Positions 57,501 to 64,000 of a stretch of 64,000 bases of DNA are shown here, piece by piece. Numbering within the stretch: the stretch's first letter is position 1; each line of letters opens with the position of its first letter. The notes below the pieces were generated by a model, which worked only from the letters and a program-made list of their open reading frames with translations, made no database searches and was not told where the DNA came from. A program made the translations under genes and the position numbers. The stretch is from contig PTFA01000314.1 in the NCBI GenBank assembly GCA_003342895.1, positions 310,001-374,000 on the forward strand, given 5' to 3'. This DNA is from Casuarius casuarius (lineage: Eukaryota > Chordata > Aves > Casuariiformes > Casuariidae).

Positions 57501-60500
57501 AGATCTATGATAACAAGTAGTTATGCTGTCTTAAGCTTCCCGGTTGCCTTCAATTCCAGTGTATTGGTGCTTGGACAAAAGGCAATACAGACATTTTAAA
57601 CTGCATTTAAATGCTGGATGATATTATTTTCTTAAGTTTTTGATTTTAACTACAGTATCCATTTCTACATGCATGCCTATCAAAATCATAAAAATACAAA
57701 TCTTACCTTCTATACAAAGATATGTTTGCGTTTTGCCTGTTTTTACTTTTCATAGCAAAATGGCTATAGGAGTCTTTATGCAAGTTTTCCTCCTCTGACT
57801 ACTTGTGGGGTTTTTTGGTTTGGATATTTGAAATACTACTGGGCACAGAATCTCTTTGTGGGGAGGATTGAGTTGATAAGAATTTAAATTCTTTTTCTTT
57901 GAAAACAGGATTTGTCAGAAGAAGTTATTTTGAAGATAACTTCGGCTGTAAAGGTACCAGAGTTCAGACCTTCAAATAAAGTAAGTCAATTATTTAATTT
58001 AAAGGGAAAAAAAAAAGTCCACATGCAGTGTCCCAGACTTCCTACTACTTCTTGCATTGATGCTGATCAGAAATAAATATGAATGAAAATGTTACTTGGG
58101 GAAACAGGAATCTGACATGCAAGATTGCTTGAACTTTATATAGCTAAGGTATCCATATACCAGATGCTAAATACAAGGTGAATTTTTGGGGGGGTCTCTT
58201 GCAAATGACTTCTTGTATTAGCTTTTTCCATGTACAAGTGTGATTTTAAATCTAAAAGCTTTTCTAGGCCTGTACAACAGTTGCGTTGTTAATAAAAGTA
58301 AAATAACTCAAAAGCAGCTTCTAAAATAATCCTTGTTCAGTGCCAGTTCGTTATTTCTTTCTAGGAAATATTAAAAGTGTTATTACTTTTATGTTTGTAT
58401 TTGAAGCATTCAGTTCAAAATACCCCAAATGTTATTGTGTAGCGGCTAGCATTTGTCATCACTTAAAAAGTTGTTCTAGGGTAGTTTCATACTTTCTTGC
58501 CCAATGTTAATGCTTGTCTCATGAGTGCTTGCCTCATGAAACAAAACCAGTATTCTGACTCTTTACCTGGCATTGCAATTGGCCCATCCAACTGCAATTG
58601 GTTAAAATATTTGGCAGCAAAGATTAACTTGTATTTCTTTGTCTAACTCCTGGGGACTGTGAATTTGTTTGCATGCAGTTGTTCTGCATTGCATGCTTCC
58701 AGAGGATGTTTTTAAACAGCATTGTAATCAGAAAAGAAAGTCTTAAACCTGAAGCAACTGTGCAGTTGTCATTTTACCACATTTTACTGCAGAATATATT
58801 TAGAGGGAAAGGATTGATAGTAATGCAGGGAAGACAGCAAGTCTAGTATGCTTCACTCTTTACGCTGTGCAAGGATAATATATTTAATTACTCAAGTAGT
58901 GTGTACACTTGCAGGTTGTACAGACAGATGAAACTGCAAGGAAACCAGATCATATTCCAGTCAGCAGTGAAGATGAAAGAAATGCTATTTTCCAGCTGGA
59001 GAAGTCTATACTATCCAATGAAGCTCTGGAAAGTGAGTAGTGAAAACTAGCTTTATAGCTTAGTAATGGCTTGCAATTGCACTACCAGTAGGAGGAAACT
59101 CAAGTCTTTGAATAAAGTCATTCAGTAGTTCTGCAAAAAGCAGGTAACTGATTACTAAAGCTTTCTTGAGTACCATGCAGGTAACTGTCCTTATTGTTTG
59201 ACATTGTCCTATGCTGCTTTATTTCTGAGATTCCTGCAAATTTTAGGATTCTCTGTTATGCATAGGTATAGTCATGATGACTGTGAGCAGACATCAGGGC
59301 ACTGAACTCTAAGGAGAGGAATGATCTCGCAGAATCACAGAATGATTGAGATTGGAAGGGACCTCTGGAGATCATCTAGTCCAATCCCCCTGCTCAAGCA
59401 GGGTCACCTAGAGCATGTTTTCCATGACTGTGTCCAGTTGGGTTTTGAATATCTCCAAGGATGGAGACTCCACAACCTCTCTGGGCAACCTGTTGCAATG
59501 CTCAGTCACCCTCACAGTAAAGAAGTTTTTACTTATGTTCAGACAGAACTTTCTGTGTTTTATTTTGTGCCCATTGCCTCTCATCCTGTCACCAGGCACC
59601 ACTGAAAAGAGTCTGGCCCCATCTTCTTTATACCCTCCCTTCAGATACTTATACACATTGATGAGATCCCCCCCCTTAGCTTTCTCTTCTCCAGGCTAAA
59701 CAGGCCCAGCTCCCTCAGCCTTTCCTCACAGGAGAGATGCTGCAGTCCCTTAATCATCTTCGTAGCCCTCTGCTGGATTCCCTCCAGCAGCTCAATGTCT
59801 CTCTTGTATTGGGGAGCCCAGCACTAGACACAGTACTCCAGGTGTGGCCTCACCAGGGCTGAGTAGAGGGGGAGGATCACCTCCCTTGACCTGCTGGCAA
59901 TGCTCTTCCTAATGCAACCCAGGACATCGTTGGCCTTCTTAGCCACAAGGGCACCTTGCTGGCTTATGGTCAACCTGCAGTCCCAGGACCCCCAAGTCCT
60001 TCTCCGCAGAGCTGCTTTCCAGCAGGTCAGCCCCCCCAGCCTGTACTGGTACATGGGGTTATTCCTCCCTAGGTGAAGGACTCTGCACTTCCCTTTGTTG
60101 AACTTCAGGAGGTTTCTCTCCACCCAACTCTCCAGCCTTTCCAGTTCCCTCTGAATGGCAGCACAGCCCTCTGGTGCATCAGCCACTCCTCTCAGTTTTG
60201 TATCATCAGCAAACTTGCTGAGGAGGCACTCTGTCCCTTCATCCAGGTCATTGATGAATAAGTTGAACAAGACTGGATCCAATATTGACCCCTGGGAGAC
60301 ACCGCCAGCTACAAGCCTCCAGCTAGACTTTGCACCACTGACCACAACCCTCTGAGCTCTGCTGTTCAGCTGGTTCTCAATCCACCTCACTGTCCAGTCA
60401 TCTAGTCTGCACTTCCTGAGCTTGCCTATGAGAATGTTATGGGATACAGTGTCAAAAGCCTTTCTGAAGTCAAGGTAGACAACATCCACTGCTCTCCCCT

Positions 60501-63500
60501 CACCTACCCAGCCAGTCATTCCATCATAAAAGGCTATCAGATTGGTTAAGCATGATTTCCCCTTGGTAGATACATGCTGACTCCTTCTGATCACCTTCTT
60601 ATCCTTCACATGCTTAGAAATGGCATCCAGGATGAGCTGTTCCATCAGTTTTCCAGGGATCGAGGTGAGGCTGATTGGCCTGTAGTTCCCTGGGTCCTCC
60701 TCCTTGCCTTTTTTGAAGACTGGAGTGACATTAGCTTTCTTCCAGTCCTCAGGCACCTCTCCTGTTCTCTATGTCCTTTCAAAGATGATTGAGAGTGGCC
60801 TATCAGTGACGTCCACCAGCTCCCTCAGCACTCATGGGTGCATCCCGTTGGGGCCCATGGACTTGTGGATGTCCAGTTTGCTTAAATGATCTCTAACCCA
60901 GTCCTTCTCGACCAAGGGAAAGTGTACGTTTCTCCAGACTTTCTCCCTGGTCTCCGAAGTCGGGGATTCCAGAGGGCTGGTCTTAGCAGTAAAGACTGAA
61001 GCAAAGGCAGCATTCAGTAACTGTCTTCTCTGTATCTAGGGCCCCTGCCCCATTCAGCAGCAGGCCCACATTTTCCTTAGTCTTCCTTTTGCTACTGATG
61101 TATCTGAAGAAGCCCTTCTTGCTGTCCTTGACATCCCTTGCCAGATTCAACTCCAAATGGGCCTTGCCCTTCCTAGTCGCATCCCTGCATACTCAGATGG
61201 CATCCTTATATTCCTCCCAAGTGCCCTGTCCTGGCTTCCACCCTCTGTGTATTCCTTCTTCTGTTTGAATTTAGCCAGGAGCTCCTTGTTCATCCATGCA
61301 GGTTTCCTGCTGCCTTTACTTGACTTCTTGCTCACTGGGATGCACTGCTCTTGAGTTTGGAGGAGGCGATCCTTGAATATTAACCAGCTCTCTGGGACCC
61401 GTCTTTCTTCTAGGGCCCTATTCCATGGGATTCCCGAATAGATCCCAGACTGAAAGAAATTCTGATATGAGAGGGTTAAAAGTTATTTCTTACAGGAATC
61501 AATCTGAAATTGTCCTAATTGTGAAGGCTAATATGGTCTTTTTCAGTATCTTCTAGATATATTAAAATGTGGGTGTTTAAATCCAATCTCAATGCTTGGC
61601 CACATGAAAAGGTCCTGAGCAGCTACTGCATGGGTGCATTCATAGCCCATGACTACAGGGGAGAAAGATTAGCTTGACTTTAAGCCACAGAGAGCCAACC
61701 CTTAACCATCTCTCCAGCACTAAAAGCACATGGGCTTTTAGTTACCATGGGTCAACTTACCACTGAAGAACAAGCAGTGAGAATAATCTGTTCATGTGCC
61801 TCAGCCCGTAATGAAATGGTTACAGACTAACAAGGCTTACAGAGGGAATTATCAAAGGAGAGAACTAAAGGAGGTAGAGGGAGTAAGAAACATCCACAGG
61901 ATAGTCCAAAATCTATTCCTGGTGTTGCAAGGAAAATAAATTCTTACATCCTCAATGATATTTCTCTTTTGTTACTCATGTCTAACAACTGTTGTCATTG
62001 GCGTTGGGAGGGGTGTTTCCCCTTCTAGCATGGAAAATCAAGTTAGAAGTCCTGTACCGGGTTCCAATACTTAAAATTTTTAGTTTGTTAAGGTTCTACT
62101 TTTCTATGGCTTATGTTCAAGACACCTTTGGTTTTCTGATGACTAGTTTTGCTTTTTTCCATGAGTAGGTGACTTGCAGATGAAGCCTATCTCCTTTGAA
62201 AAAGATGACGATAGTAATGGGCATATAGATTTCATAACAGCCGCATCAAACTTGCGAGCCAAGATGTACAACATTGAACCGGCAGATCGGTTCAAAACAA
62301 AGCGCATTGCTGGGAAGATCATTCCTGCAATTGCAACAGCTACTGCTGCAGTGTCAGGGCTGGTGAGTACAGTTTTGTACTGAGAAGCTGTCTTACAAGA
62401 GCTTTGGGAAAATGTTGAAATTAATGTTTATTCCTGTTACTTTTCCGTGCTTAAAACTAGCAATTGTCTGTGTATTGATCAATGCTATCCTGACAGAGCC
62501 CCATTAAAGAAATGGGTTTTTTTTAAATCATTGAAGATCACAATGATATATTCACTCCATGACGATAATTACCAGTACAACGTGTCATAAATATTTTCAC
62601 GTAAATCATATGGAATGCTGCCAAAGGTGAACAGAGGTGTTTTTGTGGCCTAGAATGGCTGTGAGTTCTGAGACCAAATACATGAGATAAGTAGCTTCTG
62701 CACTTAAAGCTATATGTAGCTGTAGCTAACTCTGTGTCCTGAAAATTCCCTGCAAGTGAGTATTTTAATGCAGCTGTTTCTCCTCTGAAGAGGCTCTTCA
62801 ATTTTAGCCAGGGAACGACGGGGAAATTCTTCCTGGTCAGTGGAATTGATCTAGGAAAAGATCTAGGAAAAGACTTCTGAATTTTAACAGGGAAGAGTAG
62901 GGCTCTTCGTGAAAAAAGGAGCTGCGTTTTTATTATGCTCATTCTGTGCACAGACTTTTATTTGGTAACACAGGCAAGAGAGCTGTATTTAATCAGTCTT
63001 AGCTATTCGCTAGCAGGTGTTGCATATGCTTCCCACCAGTTTCCATCTTTGCAAGATGAGAGAGCAGCCTGGAATTATGAGTATAGCAGAACCACATTGA
63101 AGTAGTATCATAAGACTTGGAACTGTTCTTTATTCTGCTACTTAAAAATATATGCACCCTTCGTGTAAGGCAGCACATACCTTACCAGTCAAGGGGCAAA
63201 CATGAAGATATGCATTATATATGTGTAGAACTTGACAATCTGAAATACCCTTGTGTCTCGCAGTTTTCATTCATGTAGTGGTGTTTGCCAGCGGAGATTT
63301 TTTTCCCCCAAAGAATCAGTAGTAGGCGAGAGGTATCTCAGTGATAGGAGTAGTTACCGTGCCATATGGAAACTAAAACTTCAATCCTTCCTCCCCCCCA
63401 CCCCATATACCAGTCCAAAGGGTTGCTATTGATTCTAGCTGTGGTAAGCCCACAATACTTTTATTCCTGACTCACTGACCAGAAAGAGGAGTTGGAGATT

Positions 63501-64000
63501 GGCATTTTGGTTTGTTTTCTGCAATTCATATTAATTTTCGTGAGTGCCTGTGTCACGTTTGGAAAGGATCTACTCTGTGGTAGTTCATATCCATATACAT
63601 TCACATCCATTAACAGGACTACATACTTTGTGGAGGTATCTCGAATTAGTCACTGATGAAAGAATCTGGAAGAGTCTTCCATTAGAAGCATTCTTGCACA
63701 TTGAAATATTTTGATTTTGCAATAACATTATTGGTTTCTGTAGCATATTTGGGTAGCATCTGTGGACGTTACTTACTCTGACTGGACAAAGGCCAATGTC
63801 ACGTACATCTTATCCTGCAGTTGTGTGACTTCTTAACTAAATTAGTGTTATTGATAACACAGGGTTTAGGTCACATGTTTGGTCTCATGGGAGCATCCGA
63901 TTTGTGTTTATTGCAGGTTGCACTGGAACTCATCAAAGTTGTGGGTGGCTATGCAGCTGATGCGTACAAGAACTGTTTTCTGAACTTAGCCATTCCGATA
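33443..64000 (+). CDS. UBA6: UBA6, ubiquitin/FAT10-activating E1 enzyme (29 exons in window, 3' end cut off)
   Basis: UBA6 uses ATP to adenylate ubiquitin or FAT10, loads it on its own Cys as a thioester, and passes it to E2 enzymes such as USE1 (UBE2Z). From Met at 33465 the 29 exons give 901 codons with matching phases throughout and no stop. The order is: inactive adenylation domain ([16 protein letters not shown], residues 33-48), first Cys half-domain and helix bundle, active adenylation domain ([14 protein letters not shown] from 435; [16 protein letters not shown] near 466-481; [11 protein letters not shown] near 536-546), and second Cys half-domain with catalytic Cys594 in [10 protein letters not shown]. 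Human catalytic Cys625 minus the 31 residues ahead of its matching Met is also 594. Human UBA6 has 1052 residues, so about 118 residues with the ubiquitin-fold domain lie beyond the window. Similarity to UBA6 is far closer than to UBA1. Confidence 0.97.
35020..35114 (+). CDS. UBA6: UBA6 exon, start of the inactive adenylation domain
   Basis: Residues 14-45: [16 protein letters not shown], then [13 protein letters not shown], a Rossmann-type turn. Acceptor ggatgtag, donor ATTG|gtaagt. Phases fit both neighbours. Confidence 0.95.
35891..35937. repeat. (TC)n / polypyrimidine tract before a micro-exon
   Basis: A 47-base run of almost pure C and T (one G) ends at the acceptor of the 29-bp exon. 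It serves as an unusually long polypyrimidine tract. Confidence 0.85.
35940..35968 (+). CDS. UBA6: UBA6 micro-exon (29 bp)
   Basis: Encodes [10 protein letters not shown] (residues 46-55), matching human AKNLVLAGIK. Acceptor ttcttccag follows the TC tract; donor AAG|gtatgt. Confidence 0.93.
36370..36604. repeat. AT-rich palindromic low-complexity block in UBA6 intron
   Basis: About 235 bases composed of A and T only, mostly TATA-type units with T-rich runs in the middle and A-rich mirror segments to the right. Left and right parts can pair, so hairpin or cruciform forms are possible. Assembly length may be unreliable. Confidence 0.9.
37008..37102 (+). CDS. UBA6: UBA6 exon (residues 56-87)
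   Basis: Reads [20 protein letters not shown] and continues to SQKNR. VHDT and the WDLG.NFF motif are E1 adenylation-fold features. Acceptor ctttcttag; donor CAG|gttggt is weaker than usual. Confidence 0.95.
37650..37761 (+). CDS. UBA6: UBA6 exon (residues 87-124)
   Basis: Reads [17 protein letters not shown] and ends [14 protein letters not shown] is a shared E1 motif. Acceptor ttctttcag, donor CAG|gtatgg. Confidence 0.95.
38900..38980 (+). CDS. UBA6: UBA6 exon (residues 125-151)
   Basis: Reads [20 protein letters not shown] and ends PPIK. Acceptor ttgttgacag, donor AAG|gtaata. Exactly 27 codons. Confidence 0.94.
39528..39650 (+). CDS. UBA6: UBA6 exon (residues 152-192)
   Basis: Reads [20 protein letters not shown], then [11 protein letters not shown] and SNITQ. 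It lies at the passage into the first catalytic-cysteine half-domain. Acceptor ttctcttatag, donor CAA|gtaagg. Confidence 0.96.
40675..40727. repeat. Direct repeat with a central palindrome
   Basis: A 21-base unit (first ten bases aaagtaacaa) occurs at 40675-40695 and again at 40707-40727 with one change. Between and overlapping them lies the inverted repeat agtcctggaacaggact. In a UBA6 intron. Confidence 0.85.
41585..41626. repeat. Short AT-rich tandem repeat (20-bp period)
   Basis: aattgttatattaaaatat occurs twice with a period of 20 bases, followed by a partial third unit. Intronic. Confidence 0.8.
41802..41925 (+). CDS. UBA6: UBA6 exon (residues 193-234)
   Basis: Reads [19 protein letters not shown], then [10 protein letters not shown] and HQIT. 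First Cys half-domain. Acceptor tttgctttcag, donor ACAG|gtaaac. Confidence 0.95.
42956..43059 (+). CDS. UBA6: UBA6 exon (residues 234-268)
   Basis: Reads [20 protein letters not shown] and ends VKTPKMFYF. Acceptor ctctctttag, donor TTT|gtaagt. Confidence 0.95.
43060..45697 (+). other. UBA6 introns around the 44.6 kb exon
   Basis: Two introns of 1.5 and 1.0 kb flank the small exon 44594-44656. I see no repeat family or other gene in them. Confidence 0.6.
44594..44656 (+). CDS. UBA6: UBA6 exon (residues 269-289)
   Basis: Reads [20 protein letters not shown] and a final E. Acceptor with a long T run before cag; donor GAG|gtaatc. Confidence 0.94.
45698..45774 (+). CDS. UBA6: UBA6 exon (residues 290-315)
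   Basis: Reads [20 protein letters not shown] and ends IPNIG; helical-bundle region. Acceptor tcttaacag, donor TTGG|gtaatg. Confidence 0.94.
46193..46259 (+). CDS. UBA6: UBA6 exon (residues 315-337)
   Basis: Reads [20 protein letters not shown] then NR. Acceptor tggtgtttag, donor AGG|gtgagt. Confidence 0.93.
46464..46607 (+). CDS. UBA6: UBA6 exon (residues 338-385)
   Basis: Encodes [18 protein letters not shown], then [20 protein letters not shown] and KFSPLQQW. The AAVGG..QEVLKA.TGKF..L.QW pattern is strongly conserved in E1 enzymes. Acceptor tatttttcag; a second AG six bases on would drop only Pro-Gln. Confidence 0.97.
47273..47340 (+). CDS. UBA6: UBA6 exon (residues 386-408)
   Basis: Reads [20 protein letters not shown] then LPR. 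Acceptor cactcttacag, donor ACG|gtaaat. Confidence 0.94.
47620..47698 (+). CDS. UBA6: UBA6 exon (residues 408-434)
   Basis: Reads [19 protein letters not shown] and ends LNVFL, leading into the active adenylation domain. Acceptor tgcttgcaaag, donor TTG|gtgagt. Confidence 0.96.
47880..49482 (-). mobile_element. CR1 LINE copy, 5'-truncated and decayed (antisense, in UBA6 intron)
   Basis: On the minus strand I recognise broken CR1 ORF2 pieces: [20 protein letters not shown] (from about 48,350), [16 protein letters not shown] near 48,130-48,190, and upstream a reading of [10 protein letters not shown] near 48,990. The 3' UTR block lies near 47,900-47,960 on the plus strand. Reading frame is lost by many changes. 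It differs clearly from the 59-61 kb copy, so it belongs to another subfamily or is older. Its right end lies about 50 bases before the next UBA6 exon. Confidence 0.85.
49535..49615 (+). CDS. UBA6: UBA6 exon with the ATP-binding loop (residues 435-461)
   Basis: Reads [20 protein letters not shown], the GxGxxG nucleotide-binding motif of the active adenylation domain, and ends DKGL. Acceptor ttactctctctag, donor TTG|gtaagt. Confidence 0.97.
49993..50070 (+). CDS. UBA6: UBA6 exon, adenylation domain (residues 462-487)
   Basis: Reads [20 protein letters not shown] then [21 protein letters not shown] is the E1 signature that contributes to ATP and Mg binding. Acceptor tctgacttag, donor CAG|gtaggt. 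Confidence 0.97.
50071..51464 (+). other. UBA6 intron (1.4 kb)
   Basis: No gene recognised. A short CATA/TATA-rich stretch lies near 51,421-51,450, just before the next acceptor. Confidence 0.6.
51465..51646 (+). CDS. UBA6: UBA6 exon, adenylation domain (residues 488-548)
   Basis: Begins [16 protein letters not shown], continues to [20 protein letters not shown] and ends RYID. The ALDNVEAR motif includes the conserved Asp of the active site. Acceptor tatttttag, donor ATAG|gtaggt. Confidence 0.97.
52221..52326 (+). CDS. UBA6: UBA6 exon (residues 548-583)
   Basis: Reads [19 protein letters not shown] then [16 protein letters not shown], a strongly conserved E1 segment just ahead of the catalytic Cys. 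Acceptor tccatgtcag, donor CAT|gtaagt. Confidence 0.97.
53647..53736 (+). CDS. UBA6: UBA6 exon with catalytic Cys594 (codon 53677-53679)
   Basis: Reads [20 protein letters not shown] and ends WARDK. The Cys in PFCTLKSFP forms the thioester with ubiquitin or FAT10. Acceptor ttaaatatag, donor AAG|gtatga. Confidence 0.97.
53851..53931 (+). CDS. UBA6: UBA6 exon (residues 614-640)
   Basis: Reads [20 protein letters not shown] and ends AEEVLQ; second Cys half-domain. Acceptor with long T run before ttag, donor CAG|gtagga. Confidence 0.95.
54550..54678 (+). CDS. UBA6: UBA6 exon (residues 641-683)
   Basis: Reads [19 protein letters not shown], then [20 protein letters not shown] and FSHK. Acceptor ttgtgtctag, donor AAG|gtatgt. 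Confidence 0.96.
55628..55679 (+). CDS. UBA6: UBA6 exon (residues 684-701)
   Basis: Reads [17 protein letters not shown]. Acceptor cttttcctgtag, donor GGAA|gtaagt. FPLD..LKDG is a general E1 motif. Confidence 0.95.
55785..55848 (+). CDS. UBA6: UBA6 exon (residues 701-722)
   Basis: Reads [29 protein letters not shown] is conserved in E1 enzymes. Acceptor tcttaccag, donor CTTT|gtaagt. Confidence 0.95.
56766..56835 (+). CDS. UBA6: UBA6 exon (residues 722-745)
   Basis: Reads [20 protein letters not shown] then TEK. It follows an A16 run and acceptor ttttcttcag; donor AAG|gtaatc. Confidence 0.93.
57909..57980 (+). CDS. UBA6: UBA6 exon (residues 746-769)
   Basis: Reads [20 protein letters not shown] then PSNK, matching human EFKPSNK. 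Acceptor gaaaacag, donor AAA|gtaagt. Confidence 0.94.
58915..59032 (+). CDS. UBA6: UBA6 exon (residues 770-809)
   Basis: Reads [20 protein letters not shown] then [10 protein letters not shown] and LSNEALE. Acceptor acacttgcag, donor GAAA|gtgagt. Confidence 0.95.
59330..61452 (-). mobile_element. CR1 LINE, long 5'-truncated copy (antisense, in UBA6 intron)
   Basis: About 2.1 kb. The left end, agaatcacagaatg on the plus strand, is the complement of the CR1 terminal repeat ATTCTGTGATTCT. The 3' UTR follows at 59,345-59,480. Moving right come the end of the RT frame, the RT core (59,824-60,756), and the segment joining endonuclease and RT (minus-strand [20 protein letters not shown] at about 61,270-61,330). 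The endonuclease and 5' parts are missing. A typical non-LTR retroposon of birds and reptiles. Confidence 0.93.
59824..60756 (-). pseudogene. CR1 ORF2 reverse-transcriptase remnant, 310 codons open
   Basis: This encodes part of a LINE reverse transcriptase. [15 protein letters not shown] opens it, followed by [26 protein letters not shown] (residues 91-106, first catalytic Asp at 96), and KFADDTKL (FADD at 182-185, the catalytic pair), ending [12 protein letters not shown]. Just upstream on the same strand stops interrupt the normal frame (for example after NGMHP, and shortly before GEVPEDWKK). A TAG ends the frame where intact elements continue. It is therefore a fossil of a fairly recent insertion, not a host gene. 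Confidence 0.9.
62169..62362 (+). CDS. UBA6: UBA6 exon (residues 809-873)
   Basis: Begins [20 protein letters not shown], continues [20 protein letters not shown] and [20 protein letters not shown], and ends VSGL. FEKDDD.N.HIDFI.AASNLRA.NY-type sequence and the [14 protein letters not shown] block are E1 hallmarks. It lies about 700 bases after the CR1 copy. Acceptor catgagtag, donor CTG|gtgagt. Confidence 0.97.
62363..63916 (+). other. UBA6 intron (1.55 kb)
   Basis: Apart from the 12-bp tandem repeat at 62,848 nothing is recognised. A 137-codon minus-strand frame at 62,538-62,951 shows no domain. Confidence 0.6.
62848..62871. repeat. Two-copy 12-bp tandem repeat
   Basis: gatctaggaaaa occurs twice without spacing. 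Intronic and probably without function. Confidence 0.85.
63917..64000 (+). CDS. UBA6: UBA6 exon, cut by the window end (residues 874-901)
   Basis: Reads [19 protein letters not shown] and ends CFLNLAIPI at the window edge. Matches human [27 protein letters not shown]. Acceptor tttattgcag. The exon and the last exons of the gene, with the ubiquitin-fold domain that recruits E2, continue to the right. Confidence 0.96.

Noticed and set aside
59824..60756. The 310-codon frame as a host or novel gene
   Set aside because: It is plainly a CR1 reverse-transcriptase fragment, flanked by the rest of the element and by stops.

Overview
This is vertebrate nuclear DNA, most likely from a bird; another sauropsid cannot be excluded. 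All coding sequence is in short exons with GT/AG borders. The interspersed repeats I recognise are CR1 LINEs, the main avian retroposon. The two genes, a TMPRSS11-family protease followed by UBA6, match a neighbourhood also found on human 4q13.

Layout. Positions 1 to about 7,300 hold no exon I can support. From 7,313 to 24,911 (+ strand) lie seven exons of a type II transmembrane serine protease, best matched to TMPRSS11E (DESC1). They cover most of the SEA domain, the stem with the activation site, and the whole trypsin-like domain with its stop codon. The cytoplasmic tail, membrane anchor and first part of the SEA domain were not found. A putative 3' UTR and about 5.4 kb of gene-free sequence follow, including a 10-N gap inside a G run. 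A CpG island at about 31.3-31.7 kb marks the promoter of the second gene, UBA6, the E1 enzyme for ubiquitin and FAT10. UBA6 fills the rest of the window on the + strand. I place 29 coding exons from 33,443 to the right edge, giving 901 codons counted from the ATG at 33,465. The last exon is cut by the window end, so the C-terminal ubiquitin-fold domain lies beyond it.

Repeats. Three clear CR1 copies (about 13.9 kb, 47.9-49.5 kb and 59.3-61.5 kb) all run antisense to the genes, and an older CR1-like remnant lies near 7.8-8.3 kb. The 59-61 kb copy keeps a 310-codon reverse-transcriptase reading frame with its catalytic motif. UBA6 introns also hold a 230-bp AT-rich palindromic block and some short tandem repeats.

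How the genes relate. They share a strand but not a pathway. The protease would act at the epithelial surface; UBA6 acts in the cytosol and nucleus at the top of a ubiquitin/FAT10 cascade. I found no RNA gene, CRISPR array, viral gene or unrecognised multi-gene system. The points most worth checking are the uncertain N-termini of both genes and the relation of the CR1 copies to UBA6 splicing.
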